Source of the DNA: Branchiostoma floridae | Lineage: Eukaryota; Chordata; Leptocardii; Amphioxiformes; Branchiostomatidae | Length of the DNA stretch: 64,000 bases | Assembly (NCBI RefSeq): GCF_000003815.2 | Contig: NC_049993.1 | Coordinates: forward strand, 14,017,333-14,081,332 | Reading direction: 5' to 3' | In this document: positions 12,501 through 23,286 of the stretch, piece by piece | Layout: each line of letters begins with the position of its first letter | Numbering within the stretch: the first letter of the stretch is position 1 | Made by a program: the position numbers and the translations under genes | Notes under the pieces: generated by a model | Told to the model about the DNA's origin: nothing | Databases searched by the model: none | What the model saw: the letters and a program-made list of their open reading frames with translations, nothing else

Positions 12501-15500
12501 GCAGATCAACGCTCATCAGCTGGTAGGGGTTCTACAGGCTAACATGGCTGAATTTGACAGAGGTATGGCTCCAAACAGGGAGAAACATTTAAAGTTATAT
12601 TTCGATATCACTTTGTATACCCAAGAAATATGCCATAGATGACAGGAGAAAAAAATATCTAAAATCTCATTAAAAAATTTTCTCCTTTAGAGATTTTAGA
12701 TTCTTTCTGCTGTCTTCTATGGCATATTTTTTGGGTTGCTATGCCAATTTTTTCCTTCATTTTGTGGCGCTGTGCAATTTCATATATTTTTAGTGTGATC
12801 CTCTCATCTATTACATGTAGGTTTCACCTATAAAATTAATGTTTACCATTCTTAAGTAAATGAAATGTCCACACCTGTCACTAACTACAGATAACTACTA
12901 AGAACTATAGATCAAGGTATAGACAATGGAATGATTGGGTTTATATTTGTCATATAAATGCTGACTAAGTCCTGATAATAATCATGATTCCTCTATCTTC
13001 CACACTTGTACGTATGCAGAACCTGGTTACCAATTGTACCAACAGGCAGTGAAGATGCACTCTGGTTGGCTGAAGGCCCTGGTTAGCGGTGAATCTGTCA
13101 CTAGTCTGGAGACCCTGGGACAGAGAGTCTCCCAACAGTACAGCCGGGCCATGGAGAGCATTGTTGACAGGGTAGCCGCCTCTCTGTCTGAATACGACAT
13201 GCACGCTATGGTTGTTGGTATTACCCTCCTGGTACAGGTAAGGAGAAGTTCATTTTATGCCTTCTGTATCAGATTCTGTACAGCCATTTTAGCTGCCCTT
13301 CAGTGTAACACACCAGCTTTGCAGGCATGCGGCGTGACAGCAGCTGGTTATATTACTGTGAACACTGAATGACCCGTCACACCTAATAACCTTTGCATAT
13401 CTGTCTGCAAGTGTGCTTTAAATCTTAATAGCCTTTTTGGTGGTTGTTCATGTATAGGGGCAGTGGGTTGTTATCCACTGTGTCTGGTATTGGAAGCCAG
13501 AGATCAACCTTTCCTTCTGCCACAGTGCCACCTTTTACTTCGCCAACTTTTAATATAAATAAGTCATGTTACTAACCATTTTTATGTCTGGGTAGAGAGA
13601 AAGGAACCAACATAGGAAGCATATCCAGAAATTCAGGAATAGAACCCCTGACGTCATGATCTTGTGTTCACAAGCATGGCCACTCAACTATTTGATGTCC
13701 CTGTAAAAGCATTTTGTTTTATTGCACCATTTGTATCATTATCTTTGCTGTCCACGGAGTATCATTTTGGTTGCAAAGTATTTAGCAAGTTAAAGTAACA
13801 TCAAGTTACAACATGTTGAAATCTTCCCGGAATGTAGTATTAAACACAGTCAGGCATTGACTCAATTTCCTGAAATGAGGAGAATCATGATTTTGTATTT
13901 TCTATATCTCAACCATAGCACTGTTGATGCACACTACAGTTGAGTACAATTTACCTCTTTCATCATCTTATCTGATACGTTTGAATATCTTTTCTCAGGT
14001 GTTATTCATCCTCCTGGTGGCATCTAGACAGTTTCTTACAGAGATTGTACCTGTAGCAGAGGCTTGGATGGTGTACATCCCCCCACCTGCTCTACTCCTG
14101 AGTAGTTTCTTCCTGGTTCTCTCTGCACATGTCAGCCTGTGTACAAGTACTACAGGCTGGGCTAGTGCTGAACTGTGCTCAGGTAATTATAAAAGGATAC
14201 TGTATAAAGTACATGCCCATAGGTCATGCATGGGACACGAGATTCTTGTACAACACTTGAACTGCCTGACGGGTCCAGTGGGTTTGGATGAACCCAGGCC
14301 AAACAAACTCATAATAATAAGTAACCAAAATAAGATAGACACAACTGGGGGTACGGACACTACTAGGTGTACGGACACTACTGGGGATACAGACACTACT
14401 GGGGGTACCAACACTACTGGGGGTACGGTATACATCCACTCTTAAAAGTTAGTGCTACTGTTCTTCCCCCGTTTTCCTTTTAGTATTCTTCCTGCTAGAC
14501 TTCAAATTTATCTGTATGTAGTATGTATACTACACATTTTAACAACATTTAATACATATCTCTCTAGGACCAGCTGGATGGCTCATGTCGCTTGCAGCTG
14601 TGATTTCAACCAGTGTCTGTGTCTCCTTGATGATCAAGTTGTTTTTCCTGACTGACGGCAAGGCACTGATTTCAGCAGCTAGCCATGGTCTGCACATGGT
14701 AAGCCCCACATTTATTCATTCAGACTTGTTAGCTCCCAACCAGGTAGAAAAGAGAACTAGGAAAGCCATGCCATGTAACAAGGTAATACTTAGGAAGTAG
14801 GTTGAAAATATTCTACAAAAATTCGCTTCACTACATGTAGGTATAGAAAAATGTTGTAAGAGAAAAGTGACTTGAATGTAATTGTTGTACAATTATTGTG
14901 ATTGTATGTATATAATAAGGTTTTACAATGATAGGAAAATTATAGGAGAGTTATAATTGAAAATCTTACTCCCAGTTTTTAATACTTGAACATTTAAGTC
15001 ATTGTGTCATTCATTACAAGTTTTTGGTGAGTCTAATTTGTTAGTTGCAGAACGGTTTAGCCTTTCAAACATTTCTCAAAGTGATTGTATCATCTTAATC
15101 TATCTCTTTCAGTGTTGCAGTCTTCCATTGGAAGCCCTGTTCCTACTGGCAGGGGTGGTGTTACACACAGTCAGCCTCGGATCCAGCAGTCTAGTGGAGG
15201 AGGAACATCAGACCTGGTACTTCCTCCAGACAACACTCTTCTTCCTCATCATGATGTCCAACCCTCAACCCTCACACCAGCAGCCAATCGCATGCGAGGA
15301 TACAACTACTACTTCATCTCCTATAGATATGTATACACAGAGAATATCACTTTCAGAAAGAGAACAGAAAGATGATGGTAAAACTGTGAAGAAGACATCG
15401 ACTAAGAAGGAATCAACTTTATTTGAACAAAATGTGCGATCTGGATGTGGGGCCTTAAGCAGGCAAGACTTTGTACCAGAGCGTTTGAGGAGGATGGTTG

Positions 15501-18404
15501 CAGTTCTGGTCCTGTTGTTAACCAGTCGGCTGCTAAGGTCCTGGAACCAGACAGGGATTGTGATGGCAGATCGACCGGACATTGGGGACTGGTTTGTCAG
15601 GTGCAGTTTCATTGGTGGAAATTCATAATCAGTTATTTATTCAGTATCCTTACGACGGCATTGGTCATGCTAGGTAGGATACTATGGCCTATGTGATCTC
15701 TTATTCTTATTTATGGTAAGATGTTGTGCCTGTTTAAGGGCTCTGTCTGTGATGTTGCAGTCATCATTTTGTTGTGAAAAAAATGCTCTGGTATGAATGA
15801 ATGTTCATATTTTTTTGTTGGGCTTGCATATATATGGCCTTGGAAACAAATTATGAATGCTAGATAAATGCTAAAATAAGGAAATTCATGAAATAAGCAC
15901 TTTTTAATGCGAGATTTTTGGTTATGTATATTTTTGTGATGTAAGTTAAATTAAGAACATTCTATTGTCCATGGTGACTGAACTCATAAATTGTTATATG
16001 TCACACATTTTCAGACCAAAGACGTTAGGAAATTCTTAAAGCTTAAACATGCCCATTTCTCTATGTCTTTACAGACCAGAGAACAAGATCTATTTATCCT
16101 CCTTGGTGGTTGCATCATTCCTCGTCATCTTCATACTGCAATGGAGGACTTGTGATTTTACCAGCTCCCTCTTACTTGGACTTGGGTTGATTGGAATCTA
16201 CCATTACAGAGCCAAAACTGGAGTGCTTGCTGCACCTTGGATACTGCATACAGACAAGTATGTACCAAAACTTCTCTTAAATACTAAACCTTCTCCGTGC
16301 TGTGTAACACTGTTAGTTAGGTGGTTAACATCTTTTACACATCAGATGGGGCATAGGGTGACATCCATCTTCGTTTCAATAGCCCTTGGGCCACACAAAT
16401 TTGTGCAATCATAAGGAAAATTTTCTACCTCAGGTGGTAACTGATATATAAAATTGTGGGTCCTGGTCTATAGACTGGAAGGTTAAATTGCCGCCAGGCT
16501 TCTAGAAGAGGACTTTAAAAGGCTTGAAATGTTTTTTGGCAATACCCCAGGAGTGGAGCCTTTTGTGTACTACTGCAATTAAAAGAAAGATGATCTAAGA
16601 ATTACATTAAGGCAAAATTAAAATACAACTATGATAGGGATGCTAAAAAAAATTTTACGGATCTAATTTTCTTGCGAAAAATGACAGTGTACGTTTGTCT
16701 TGCAGGGGAATATTTGAAGCACGTCTAGTGTACCTTGTGATTATCATTCACCTGTGTTGGACTTGTCTTGGGCTGTTAAAGACTTGGACTCAGCATCTCC
16801 AAACCGAGAATGTTGAAAACTTCACAGCCAACAGAGACGGCATACAAGAGAACGATCTGCGTACAACACAAAGTTTTAACAAAGAGAACAAAAACTGGAA
16901 GGACAGCAGAAAGACATTTGTGGATGGTCTCTTTACAACCTTAGTGTTGTTGGAAGCCTTGTTGCTGAGACCACATAATACCACAGTGTTGGCAGTGACT
17001 GTTTTCCAGCAGTACCTCCTACACGAGCTGGTGTTACCATGGACAGTTCTGTCCCCCAGTGTCCCCTTACTGTCACTTCTACATGTGTGGATGGGACAGG
17101 CTGCTTTCTACTTTCAGGTAAGCCATTGAAGTAGTTCTTGTGCAGTCAGATTGGTTTTGGTGATTTCTCCTAGATTGCGTATTTTATTATTATCTTATTA
17201 AGTGAAATGTTGTTGTAGTATGGTGTGAGATGGAGACAATTTTTTATATCAAACATAATAGAAAGTAAAAGGGGATTGTAACGGAACATAAACAATACTA
17301 TTACTAAATTTAGTACGATTAATTGGATAGTGAAGGTGAGTGAGTACATACTAAACAAGATACCTATAAACCAAAAGTCTATCGATTTCTTCTTATTTTG
17401 CTTCAGAAGTTCAATTAGAACAATTGAGGTACAATTTGGGCAATTAATCACTGAGCTAGACGGAATTGGAAAAGGTGCAATGAAATGTATACCAGGTACA
17501 AGAATGCACGTACAGATAAACAACAACCATGAGTTATCAAAAGTGCACCCTATATAGTATACAAACATTATTCAGCCTCTTATTATTTGAGGCTTGATTG
17601 CACCTTTAGAATATCGTGCTTCTTTTCAGGGTAACTCCAACAGTATCGCCACCATCGACATCTCGGCTGGATATGTCGGTATGGAAGACTACGTACAGGA
17701 GGTAGCGGGAATGCTAACCTGCCTCTCTACATATGCTGGGCCTTTTCTATGGTTCTCCAGTCTTCTTGTTTTCATTGCAAAGAGATATTCAAGGTAGGTT
17801 TAGGATGTAGGTATACCAATTGAGCTAGAAAGAATGGTTAATTGGGGGATAGGCACTGCCTGATAACAAGAAAGTTTGGAAGTGTCATCTTGCCAGCGTG
17901 ATGTATTGTAAAATGTCAGCATGCGCAGCTGCTAATGATGAGGTGTGGTCACAGCATAGATTAAAAAACAAAGAAGATTTTTGTGATGGTTGTGGTTGAA
18001 TTTTATATAATGAGACTACATCTTTCCACATCTTCATCAGATTTGAGCACATTTTGTTAATATATAATACAAGTTAAATGCGGCAAATCTAATTTATTTC
18101 AAGAGGTCTCAAAGTGTACAGTAATTTCTCTGTGCTCTTGTGTCTTCTGTCCAGGCCATACCCAGCCTTGCTGCAAGCCTGTTTCACTATCATCATCACA
18201 AGGACATTACCAGTTACAGCTTACACCGTAATAACAACCATGCAGCGTTACCACCTCTTCGTGTGGAGTGTTTTCTCCCCCAAACTGCTGTATGAGGCCA
18301 TGTTGACAGCTGTGACAGCGGCAGTGGTGGTCTTGATACTTTGCCTTGGGGTACCCCTTCAGATGATTGGCACAATTCATAAGCTGACTCATACAACAAG
18401 ATAG
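3555..18404 (+). CDS. PIGG: GPI ethanolamine phosphate transferase 2 (PIGG), 14 exons, complete
   Basis: An ER membrane enzyme that adds ethanolamine phosphate to the second mannose of GPI anchors, acting with PIGF. Exons: 3555-3722, 4392-4567, 5492-5750, 6328-6516, 11611-11752, 12350-12562, 13020-13237, 13999-14182, 14568-14698, 15113-15600, 16075-16257, 16706-17117, 17630-17793, 18155-18404. Every junction is GT/AG and keeps phase, giving 1,058 aa; human PIGG is about 980. Visible features: an N-terminal signal anchor; the alkaline-phosphatase-fold metal site LVDAMRADF (D85) followed by [14 protein letters not shown] (D230, H234); CGDHGMS (D279, H280); [11 protein letters not shown]; and a hydrophobic multi-pass C-terminal half ending [17 protein letters not shown]. 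It is PIGG rather than PIGO or PIGN because the TMPRIK and VDNNVTRH segments match PIGG. Intron 4 (5.1 kb) hosts an antisense glycosidase gene. Confidence 0.95.
4030..4175. mobile_element. CGCGAA-type element, decayed copy C
   Basis: Inside PIGG intron 1. It runs in the opposite sense to copy A: TTACCGCGAATTTGAAACC, then CCGCGAACA, then a mutated inner part and an AACTTAAATGAATTTACAGT end. The partner end is missing or degenerate. Confidence 0.5.
4225..4278. repeat. Short inverted repeat (CCAGTTACTCAAGCAACTGG)
   Basis: The 20-base arm CCAGTTACTCAAGCAACTGG is followed 14 bp later by its reverse complement with one difference. The same 19 bases appear again at 54087-54105, about 50 kb away, so it is a dispersed element rather than a chance hairpin. 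Confidence 0.5.
4612..4866 (+). mobile_element. SINE with a 5S-rRNA-like head
   Basis: The stretch GTTCTTGGATGGGAGTCC, then ACCGGATTGCTGTAG, closely follows the internal control region of 5S rRNA (TAGTACTTGGATGGGAGACC, then ACCGGGTGCTGTAG). A body with GTGCTCGAGGAGG follows, then an ATT-rich tail at about 4838-4866. This is the layout of SINE3-type elements. It lies in PIGG intron 2. Exact ends are uncertain because no target duplication was established. Confidence 0.6.
4891..5144. mobile_element. Foldback element in PIGG intron 2
   Basis: Long imperfect inverted repeat. The left arm runs CTATACAATATACT, CCTTGAGGAGG, AAACTGGGCTGAGGTTTCCA, and the right arm is the same series reversed (TGGAAACCTCAGCCCAGTTT, CCTCCCCAAGG, AGTATATTGTATAG). 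A GCTGTCAGCCAATCAGAGAA inner pair repeats the symmetry. There is no coding capacity. It fits a MITE or foldback element about 254 bp long. Confidence 0.65.
6650..6861. mobile_element. CGCGAA-type element, copy D (212 bp)
   Basis: In PIGG intron 4. It begins TACTGTAAATGCATTTAAG and ends TCTGCATTTATAGTA, with inner TTCGCGGTGGATTTAAGTTC and CCGCGAACATTAATCC blocks. It is the same length as copy A. Confidence 0.75.
7642..7836. mobile_element. CGCGAA-type element, copy E (195 bp)
   Basis: In PIGG intron 4, about 780 bp after copy D and in the same orientation. Both ends are intact (TACTGTAAACGCATTTAAG and CTGCATTTACAGTA). It shares the inner ATAGACTGAAGTCTAATACC block with copy D and is slightly shorter. 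Confidence 0.75.
8291..10682 (-). CDS. MYORG-like GH31 glycosidase with an in-frame TAG, nested antisense in PIGG
   Basis: Family 31 glycosidase of the MYORG (myogenesis-regulating glycosidase) type, expected as a type II ER/Golgi membrane enzyme. Exon 1 is 9012-10682 and exon 2 is 8291-8647, joined in phase 0 (WQYDQE to VVDLTLRY). The product has a short cytoplasmic N-terminus, one membrane helix (about residues 22-44), then the catalytic barrel. Visible motifs: [32 protein letters not shown] (likely nucleophile D426), [21 protein letters not shown] and [10 protein letters not shown]. Codon 488 (9219-9221) is TAG in DSH[15 protein letters not shown], where relatives have Trp (TGG). The likely acid/base Asp is three codons later. 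The frame stays open on both sides, so this is one nonsense change rather than general decay. Recent pseudogene, segregating null allele and base error are all possible. Confidence 0.85.
12621..12735. repeat. Hairpin in PIGG intron 6
   Basis: The arms CCAAGAAATATGCCATAGATGACAG and AAATATCTAAAATCTC are mirrored by GAGATTTTAGATTCTTTCTG and TGTCTTCTATGGCATATTTTTTGGG. About 45 bp of each arm can pair around a short AT loop. It is likely a small foldback element, with no coding content. Confidence 0.5.
14340..14432 (+). repeat. 18-bp minisatellite in PIGG intron 8
   Basis: About five units of ACACTACTGGGGGTACGG, with small differences between copies. It directly follows the exon ending at 14182 by about 160 bp and is intronic by the splice model. 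Confidence 0.75.
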
Positions 18405-18698
18405 TGCAATAAGCATGATTACTTAAACCCTTAGGTATTGCTATATTAACTATTGTTATTAATTATCGCATTTTATTGAATTATGTACGCACTTTTTAGA
18501 AACTTTTCAAAATTCAAATAGTGTTGCAAGTCATCACCAAAGTTATGGTGCTTACTTTATTTGAGGTTTCCTCTCGGACAAAATTAAAAGAGGCATTAAG
18601 AACCTAGTGGAATCAAACTCTACTTGCTGGCACATTTTGTTCATGACGCCTCATTTTAAGCACATGGAGATATCAAATATGAATGGCATTTAAAATAT

Positions 18699-18780
18699 AT
18701 GTTGGCAGCTGTAACAGAACCTGTGGTGTCATGGTCCTGATATTATGCCTTGAGCTACACCTCAGATGGTTGGGGCAACG
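18699..18780 (+). pseudogene. Duplicated fragment of the PIGG last exon
   Basis: This stretch (TGTTGGCAGCTGTAACAG, later TGGTCCTGATATTATGCCTTG, then CCTCAGATGGTTGG) parallels 18301-18370 of the PIGG final exon with scattered substitutions and small indels. It lies about 400 bp downstream in the same orientation. It is a relic of a local tandem duplication and has no open frame of its own. Confidence 0.6.
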
Positions 18781-18981
18781 CTAGTCTTGCTGTTCACACA
18801 CAGACACTTAAAATATAGCCTTCTCGGCGAAGGTAATACTTGTACAACACAACTCTATGTTTTTTTTCACCATTTCTACATCACTATTCAAAGGACAGAG
18901 TGCAATGCCCTTGTCAGTGTCCTTTCTAGAATGTCCTTCCAGGAATCCTTGCTCTGTTTATCCTTGAAGCCCATATCAGAA

Positions 18982-19190
18982 CATAAAAGGAGCAGTTGTC
19001 TCTAGAATCATTCCAGACTGAGTGTTGGTGCAGGCACTGCCGCGACTTGCAGTACAAAACTCGAAATTTACGGAACGACCATTTCTAGAAAAGGTGAGCA
19101 GCAGATCGTAAACGTGATAGAATCTGGGACAAGTGAAAGGTGAGTGACATTTTGTTAAGCATCATGAAAAGAATGAAATTGGATATATAG
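18982..19190 (+). promoter_or_regulatory. LRR gene 1 core promoter and leader
   Basis: A TATA-like CATAAAAGG at 18982 is followed 33 bp later by the A of CCAGACTG, the spacing expected for a TATA-driven start. The same pair at the same distance precedes the other three LRR genes. A short upstream ORF (19164-19190) ends one base before the main ATG. Function is inferred from motif and paralogue conservation. Confidence 0.5.
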
Positions 19191-19191
19191 A

Positions 19192-21504
19192 ATGAGCGTA
19201 AGAGCAGCCATACTGATGGTCTTGGCAGCTGACTGTGCAGCTTTTGATCAGCCCTCTTCTCAATGTAACAGAGCTTCTTGGGTATCATGCGAGCCTTTCA
19301 AAGACAACAAACGGGGGAATTTAGCTCACTTTACCTCAGGGAAATGTGTGACTTGCGTGGGCTCAAACGGCAGTAGTCCCACTGAAAATCCCTTTCATCT
19401 TGTTGAGGACCCCCCTCCATCAACGCTGGCGATAAAAGGATATCCATTTGGTGTTCTTACGGCTACAAAACTAGCACCCCTTGATCATTCTACGGTTAAA
19501 ACTTTCGCGCTAATAGACTGTAATATCACAGACGCGGATGACAGCACGTGGATGGGGTTTACTAGTTTGACTAGGCTGGCCTTAGATTTCAACAGGTTAA
19601 CACACATCAAAGAGGCTTGGTTTTCAGGCATGGGGCAGCTCAGTCTGCTGAGATTGTCCCACAACCTAATCCGGCAGATAGATCTAGAGAGTTTCAAGCA
19701 TCTACGTCACCTTATCATCTTAAACCTGGAAAACAACCTGTTGCAGGTTGTAGATCCTGTCTGGTTTGAAGGGTTGAGCTGGCTGATGTATATGTTCTTG
19801 GGGTCAAACAAAATCCAAAGAATCCCGTCCAGTGCCTTCCAGAACCCGGCGTTGGTATATCTAGATCTGAATGGAAACGATCTATCTCACCTGGACAGGG
19901 TTGTGTTAGAGGGTTTGCTGAAACTGTCTAACCTGCACATCAGTGGTAACAGGTTGGTGTCTGTCCATGATGATGATATACCACAAAGAATGACGTGGAG
20001 CCTAGATCTCTACAATAATGTCTGGACACAGAGTTGGACAGTAATTGTTGAGGTGCCCAAATTCGTCTTCTGTTATGGGTACTATTCGGCGCACTCTGTT
20101 GCATGGATGTTTCATTCATTGGATAATATAGATCACATCCGTGGGTCGAAAATCACTCCTGGCAAGTGTAGTGTGGCAGATCTTTCGTTAAGTAAGATCT
20201 CTATTCAGCCACCTGTAGTTGTCATTGCTACCGATGGCTTTCCAGTAGATGGACTGGACATGCTGGATCAGTGTAGGCAGGTTTGGGAACACAACACGGG
20301 CATTACAGTACCATTGGCGGGTAACTCTGTCTTTCGGCTGGTGTCTACGAGCGCTCAGAATACAACCACAACTGTTGCCATTGCATCTGGCCACAAGCCA
20401 AACACACAGAAAAATGACACCATACAGAACGTAACCTGTATTCTGCTCAGCAAAGATAACCACACGGAGTTGTTCTTCACATTCCCCAGGGTTCAAACCA
20501 AACCTCAGATGTCATCCATTGCATATGAGATTCGTACTGACCATGTCGACAATCTAACCTCTTACTTTGACACTACATCTGTATTGTATACATCTTCTGG
20601 ACCACGGTACCAGTCCCAACCAACTCCACTACCAGACCATATGCATGTAACAATCGCAGTTGGTGTTTCGGCTGCAGTTCTGGTCTTGTCAGGTCTTACA
20701 TATAGAGCACTTAAGTTTAAAATGCAGGACAGCAGACTTACTCGCCGAGATAATGCCTTCCCCGCTTTGCGAAGGTCAGCTTCTCTACCTTTGGTCACAA
20801 GATGTAGAAACTGGCCGATCCAGGACGATTCAGTCTCCTGTAAGTCATTGCCAGCTCTCTCCGTTTCTGAGCCTTCTTATACCGAGATTCCTGATCACGT
20901 AGCTGCTGCTCAGCGGCCTCTGCCTGCCTTTCCACATACCTACTCAGTCATACCAGATGTAGAGGCTGCTGTCGATCTGTCTGCCCAACCACACATTTAC
21001 TGTCATATCCCTGATTATGATAATGCAGGGCCTATTGCCTTCTACGCTGCTGCTGCAGATATATCACTTGGAACACATGCTGTATATGGTGTTAATGGTG
21101 AGATTAAGCGGGTTGTACCATCTATATTGTGTCGTCGTTACTCAATAGCTGCTACACAATCTGAAGTGTATGATCCGGCGTTAGAGGCCAGAAACAATCA
21201 GCTCACTCTATATGGGAAAAGATTGAATGCCGTCCAACAGCATCGTCACTCTATAACTGCAGTGTATGACTCGGCGATAGAGGGTAGAAAAAATCATTTC
21301 ACTATGTATGGGGAAGCATTGAATGCCGTCAGTATGCAAAGCAGGCGGGCAAAAACACTGGGAAGGACCCGCAACACACCACAGTGTGTATGTCTTGATC
21401 GTACAGTACCAAGTACACATTTGCCATGGCAGATTTCAGGCGAGGGAACCCGTAACACTCCACGGCGTGCATCCCTTCCATTTACACAACAGAATACCTT
21501 CTAG
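19192..21504 (+). CDS. LRR transmembrane protein, cluster gene 1 (770 aa, truncated repeat tail)
   Basis: Single-exon gene of a family I do not recognise. In order: signal peptide (residues 1-18, MSVRAAILMVLAADCAAF); Cys-rich cap; about six LRRs (about 80-265; examples LTRLALDFNRLTHI, LIILNLENNLLQVV); an unfamiliar Cys-containing juxtamembrane region (about 265-480); N-glycosylation sites; membrane helix (about 485-506); cytoplasmic tail. The tail has RSASLP (528-533), PSYTEIPD, RPLPAFP, YSVIPD and YCHIPD, as in its paralogues. Only one good array unit (GEGTRNTPRRASLP) precedes a TAG at a TGG position of the unit. Degenerate units continue downstream, so the ancestral tail was longer. It is the most diverged member of the cluster. 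Ligand and function are unknown; a membrane receptor role is inferred from architecture. Confidence 0.85.
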   Translation: MSVRAAILMVLAADCAAFDQPSSQCNRASWVSCEPFKDNKRGNLAHFTSGKCVTCVGSNGSSPTENPFHLVEDPPPSTLAIKGYPFGVLTATKLAPLDHSTVKTFALIDCNITDADDSTWMGFTSLTRLALDFNRLTHIKEAWFSGMGQLSLLRLSHNLIRQIDLESFKHLRHLIILNLENNLLQVVDPVWFEGLSWLMYMFLGSNKIQRIPSSAFQNPALVYLDLNGNDLSHLDRVVLEGLLKLSNLHISGNRLVSVHDDDIPQRMTWSLDLYNNVWTQSWTVIVEVPKFVFCYGYYSAHSVAWMFHSLDNIDHIRGSKITPGKCSVADLSLSKISIQPPVVVIATDGFPVDGLDMLDQCRQVWEHNTGITVPLAGNSVFRLVSTSAQNTTTTVAIASGHKPNTQKNDTIQNVTCILLSKDNHTELFFTFPRVQTKPQMSSIAYEIRTDHVDNLTSYFDTTSVLYTSSGPRYQSQPTPLPDHMHVTIAVGVSAAVLVLSGLTYRALKFKMQDSRLTRRDNAFPALRRSASLPLVTRCRNWPIQDDSVSCKSLPALSVSEPSYTEIPDHVAAAQRPLPAFPHTYSVIPDVEAAVDLSAQPHIYCHIPDYDNAGPIAFYAAAADISLGTHAVYGVNGEIKRVVPSILCRRYSIAATQSEVYDPALEARNNQLTLYGKRLNAVQQHRHSITAVYDSAIEGRKNHFTMYGEALNAVSMQSRRAKTLGRTRNTPQCVCLDRTVPSTHLPWQISGEGTRNTPRRASLPFTQQNTF

Positions 21505-22115
21505 CCTTGGGTGATATTAGAGGAGGGAAAAAGTGACACACTGCGGCGTGTGTTCCTCCCCACACTACTGAACACCTACTGGCCATGGGAGACCCCAGGG
21601 TAGGGAACCCAAACCACACCACGGCGTGCGTCCCTCTCTACTTTACCTTAAGCATATACATAGGGGAGGAGACACATACCACATCACCACACTCGTCTCT
21701 CTCCACACTACCGAACACCTACTGGCCATGGGAGACCCCAGGGGAGGGGACCCAAACCACAGCACGGCGTGCGTCCCTCTCTACTTTACCTTAAGCATAT
21801 ACATAGGGGAGGAGACACATACCACATCACCACACTCGTCTCTCTCCACACTACCGAACACCTGCTGGCCATGAGTAATCTCAGAGGAGAATATCGCAAC
21901 CCGTAGAACACCACGCCACACCACCGAACACCTTCCGTTTAAGTGAGATTCCAAGGAGAGGAACCCGTAACACAGCACGGCGTGTGTCCCTCTAGATAAC
22001 ACCAAACAATTTAAGAAATGTTTCCCACTACAAACTACCCATTATACCTGCTGGTAATGCAAGAAGCACTGCCGAACACCTACCGGCCACCGGATACCCC
22101 AGGATCTGGTACCTA
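21505..22115 (+). pseudogene. Decayed C-terminal repeat array of LRR gene 1
   Basis: Immediately after the gene 1 stop, units resembling NTYWPWETPG and RRASLSTLP continue with stops and frame changes. A 143-bp block (ggccatgggagaccccaggg onwards) is repeated: its starts are at 21581, 21724 and, more diverged, 21867. The period is not a multiple of three, so this duplication happened after coding constraint was lost. A polyadenylation-type AATAAA lies at 22331. Confidence 0.75.
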
Positions 22116-23286
22116 TTTACAACGACCTAAAGATATCTAGAAGCCTACTGTAGGCATCCTATGTGTAGCTTTGATAGAAGTAGTGTTAGGAACTTGTTGG
22201 GCAAGCTAGTTTAATACACAAACCATTTATATCAGATACAATGTGCAAAATCAGAAAAAAGTCTTCATCAATCAAGTAATCTATATCGTATGCCTAGTAC
22301 TCATTTATGGAAAATACATGATGAGAATTAAATAAAAAATGTTGTGGGTTAAGGACTTCCCATGCTTTATGCAATCGCAACATAGAAATGCTTTAAAACA
22401 TTTATATGATATTCAAGCTCTCATTCGTTCACAATTTCCTCTGTGCCTCCGTCTCACATCTACTAGGGCTCTCCCCAGGATGTCCTATCCTTCCCGGACA
22501 AAATATTCTGCTACGGATGAACAAAAATTTCAATGATGATAAAACGCAATGTCCGCTTCCTGCAAAATTTCTAGCAAAAGCAGGCATGAAATCAACGATT
22601 TTATACAAACAAGTCATGCACATTGACAGCCTTGAGCATGTGTGTGTGGAGACAGTACATGTATGTAGTCGAATTCATTACCGTTTTGATAAGATTAGTC
22701 TGGATGAAAAAAAATTCTCAATTCGATCTTTCTGTCAACACTCTGATGTCAATAGCGTTTATATGGTGTCCCTGAGCTTTTCGTCCTTGCGAAAGCTTTC
22801 GTCCTTTTCGTTCTCAGTCACATGTTCTCGCGATATTAGTCACGTGTTCTCGAGGTGTCAGTCACGTGTTCTCGCGAACGATTCCCGCGAATGACGCGGA
22901 CCTCGTCATACGTCCATGACATTCCAAAAACCTCGAGCACTTCTGCAAATACGTCACTAGTAAAATGCTATATTTCAAGTCTTATATTAGTCTGGGTATC
23001 AATATGTGCTGAAATACTGGCAAACATTTGTAATGCGTCAAATACAAGTCTACGTGTCCTCATGAGTCCTTGACACTTCTATGAGAAAATATAAAGGAAT
23101 AAGTTGTCTCCAAAATAATTCCAGACTGACGGTTGGTACATTCAGGGACGGCCGCTGTATGTTGGCAGTATCAAACTTCTTAATTCCAAATATTGGTCAG
23201 AAGAGGTGCCGCTTTCAATAGAATCAGCGGAAGGTCAGTAACAAATCTTTTCAGCCTCATAACAAGAACAAAATGGAATATATAAA
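22116..23286. other. Intergenic region and LRR gene 2 promoter/leader
   Basis: It holds AATAAA at 22331-22336 (possible gene 1 poly-A signal) and a triple CACGTG/CACATG repeat at 22816-22876. The gene 2 promoter has TATAAAG at 23090-23096 and CCAGACTGACGG from 23121. A short upstream ORF is at 23273-23296. No additional coding gene was recognised. Confidence 0.5.
22816..22876. promoter_or_regulatory. Three tandem AGTCAC(A/G)TGTTCTCG motifs (E-box CACGTG)
   Basis: The motif AGTCACATGTTCTCGCG at 22816, and CACGTG versions at 22838 and 22860, are spaced 22 bp apart. CACGTG is the canonical E-box. The site lies 470 bp upstream of the gene 2 ATG, and I saw no equivalent upstream of genes 3 and 4. 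Confidence 0.4.

Larger units (their letters stand above)
18405..19191. other. PIGG 3' flank and promoter/leader of LRR gene 1
   Basis: It contains a diverged duplicate of the PIGG last-exon end at about 18699-18780. It also holds the LRR gene 1 core promoter: CATAAAAGG at 18982, a TTCCAGACTG initiator-like site at 19011-19020, and a short upstream ORF at 19164-19190. No other gene is seen. Confidence 0.55.

Noticed and set aside
14187-14435. Open frames on both strands with Thr-Gly-Gly or Val-Pro-Pro repeats
   Set aside because: They are produced by the 18-bp minisatellite in PIGG intron 8.
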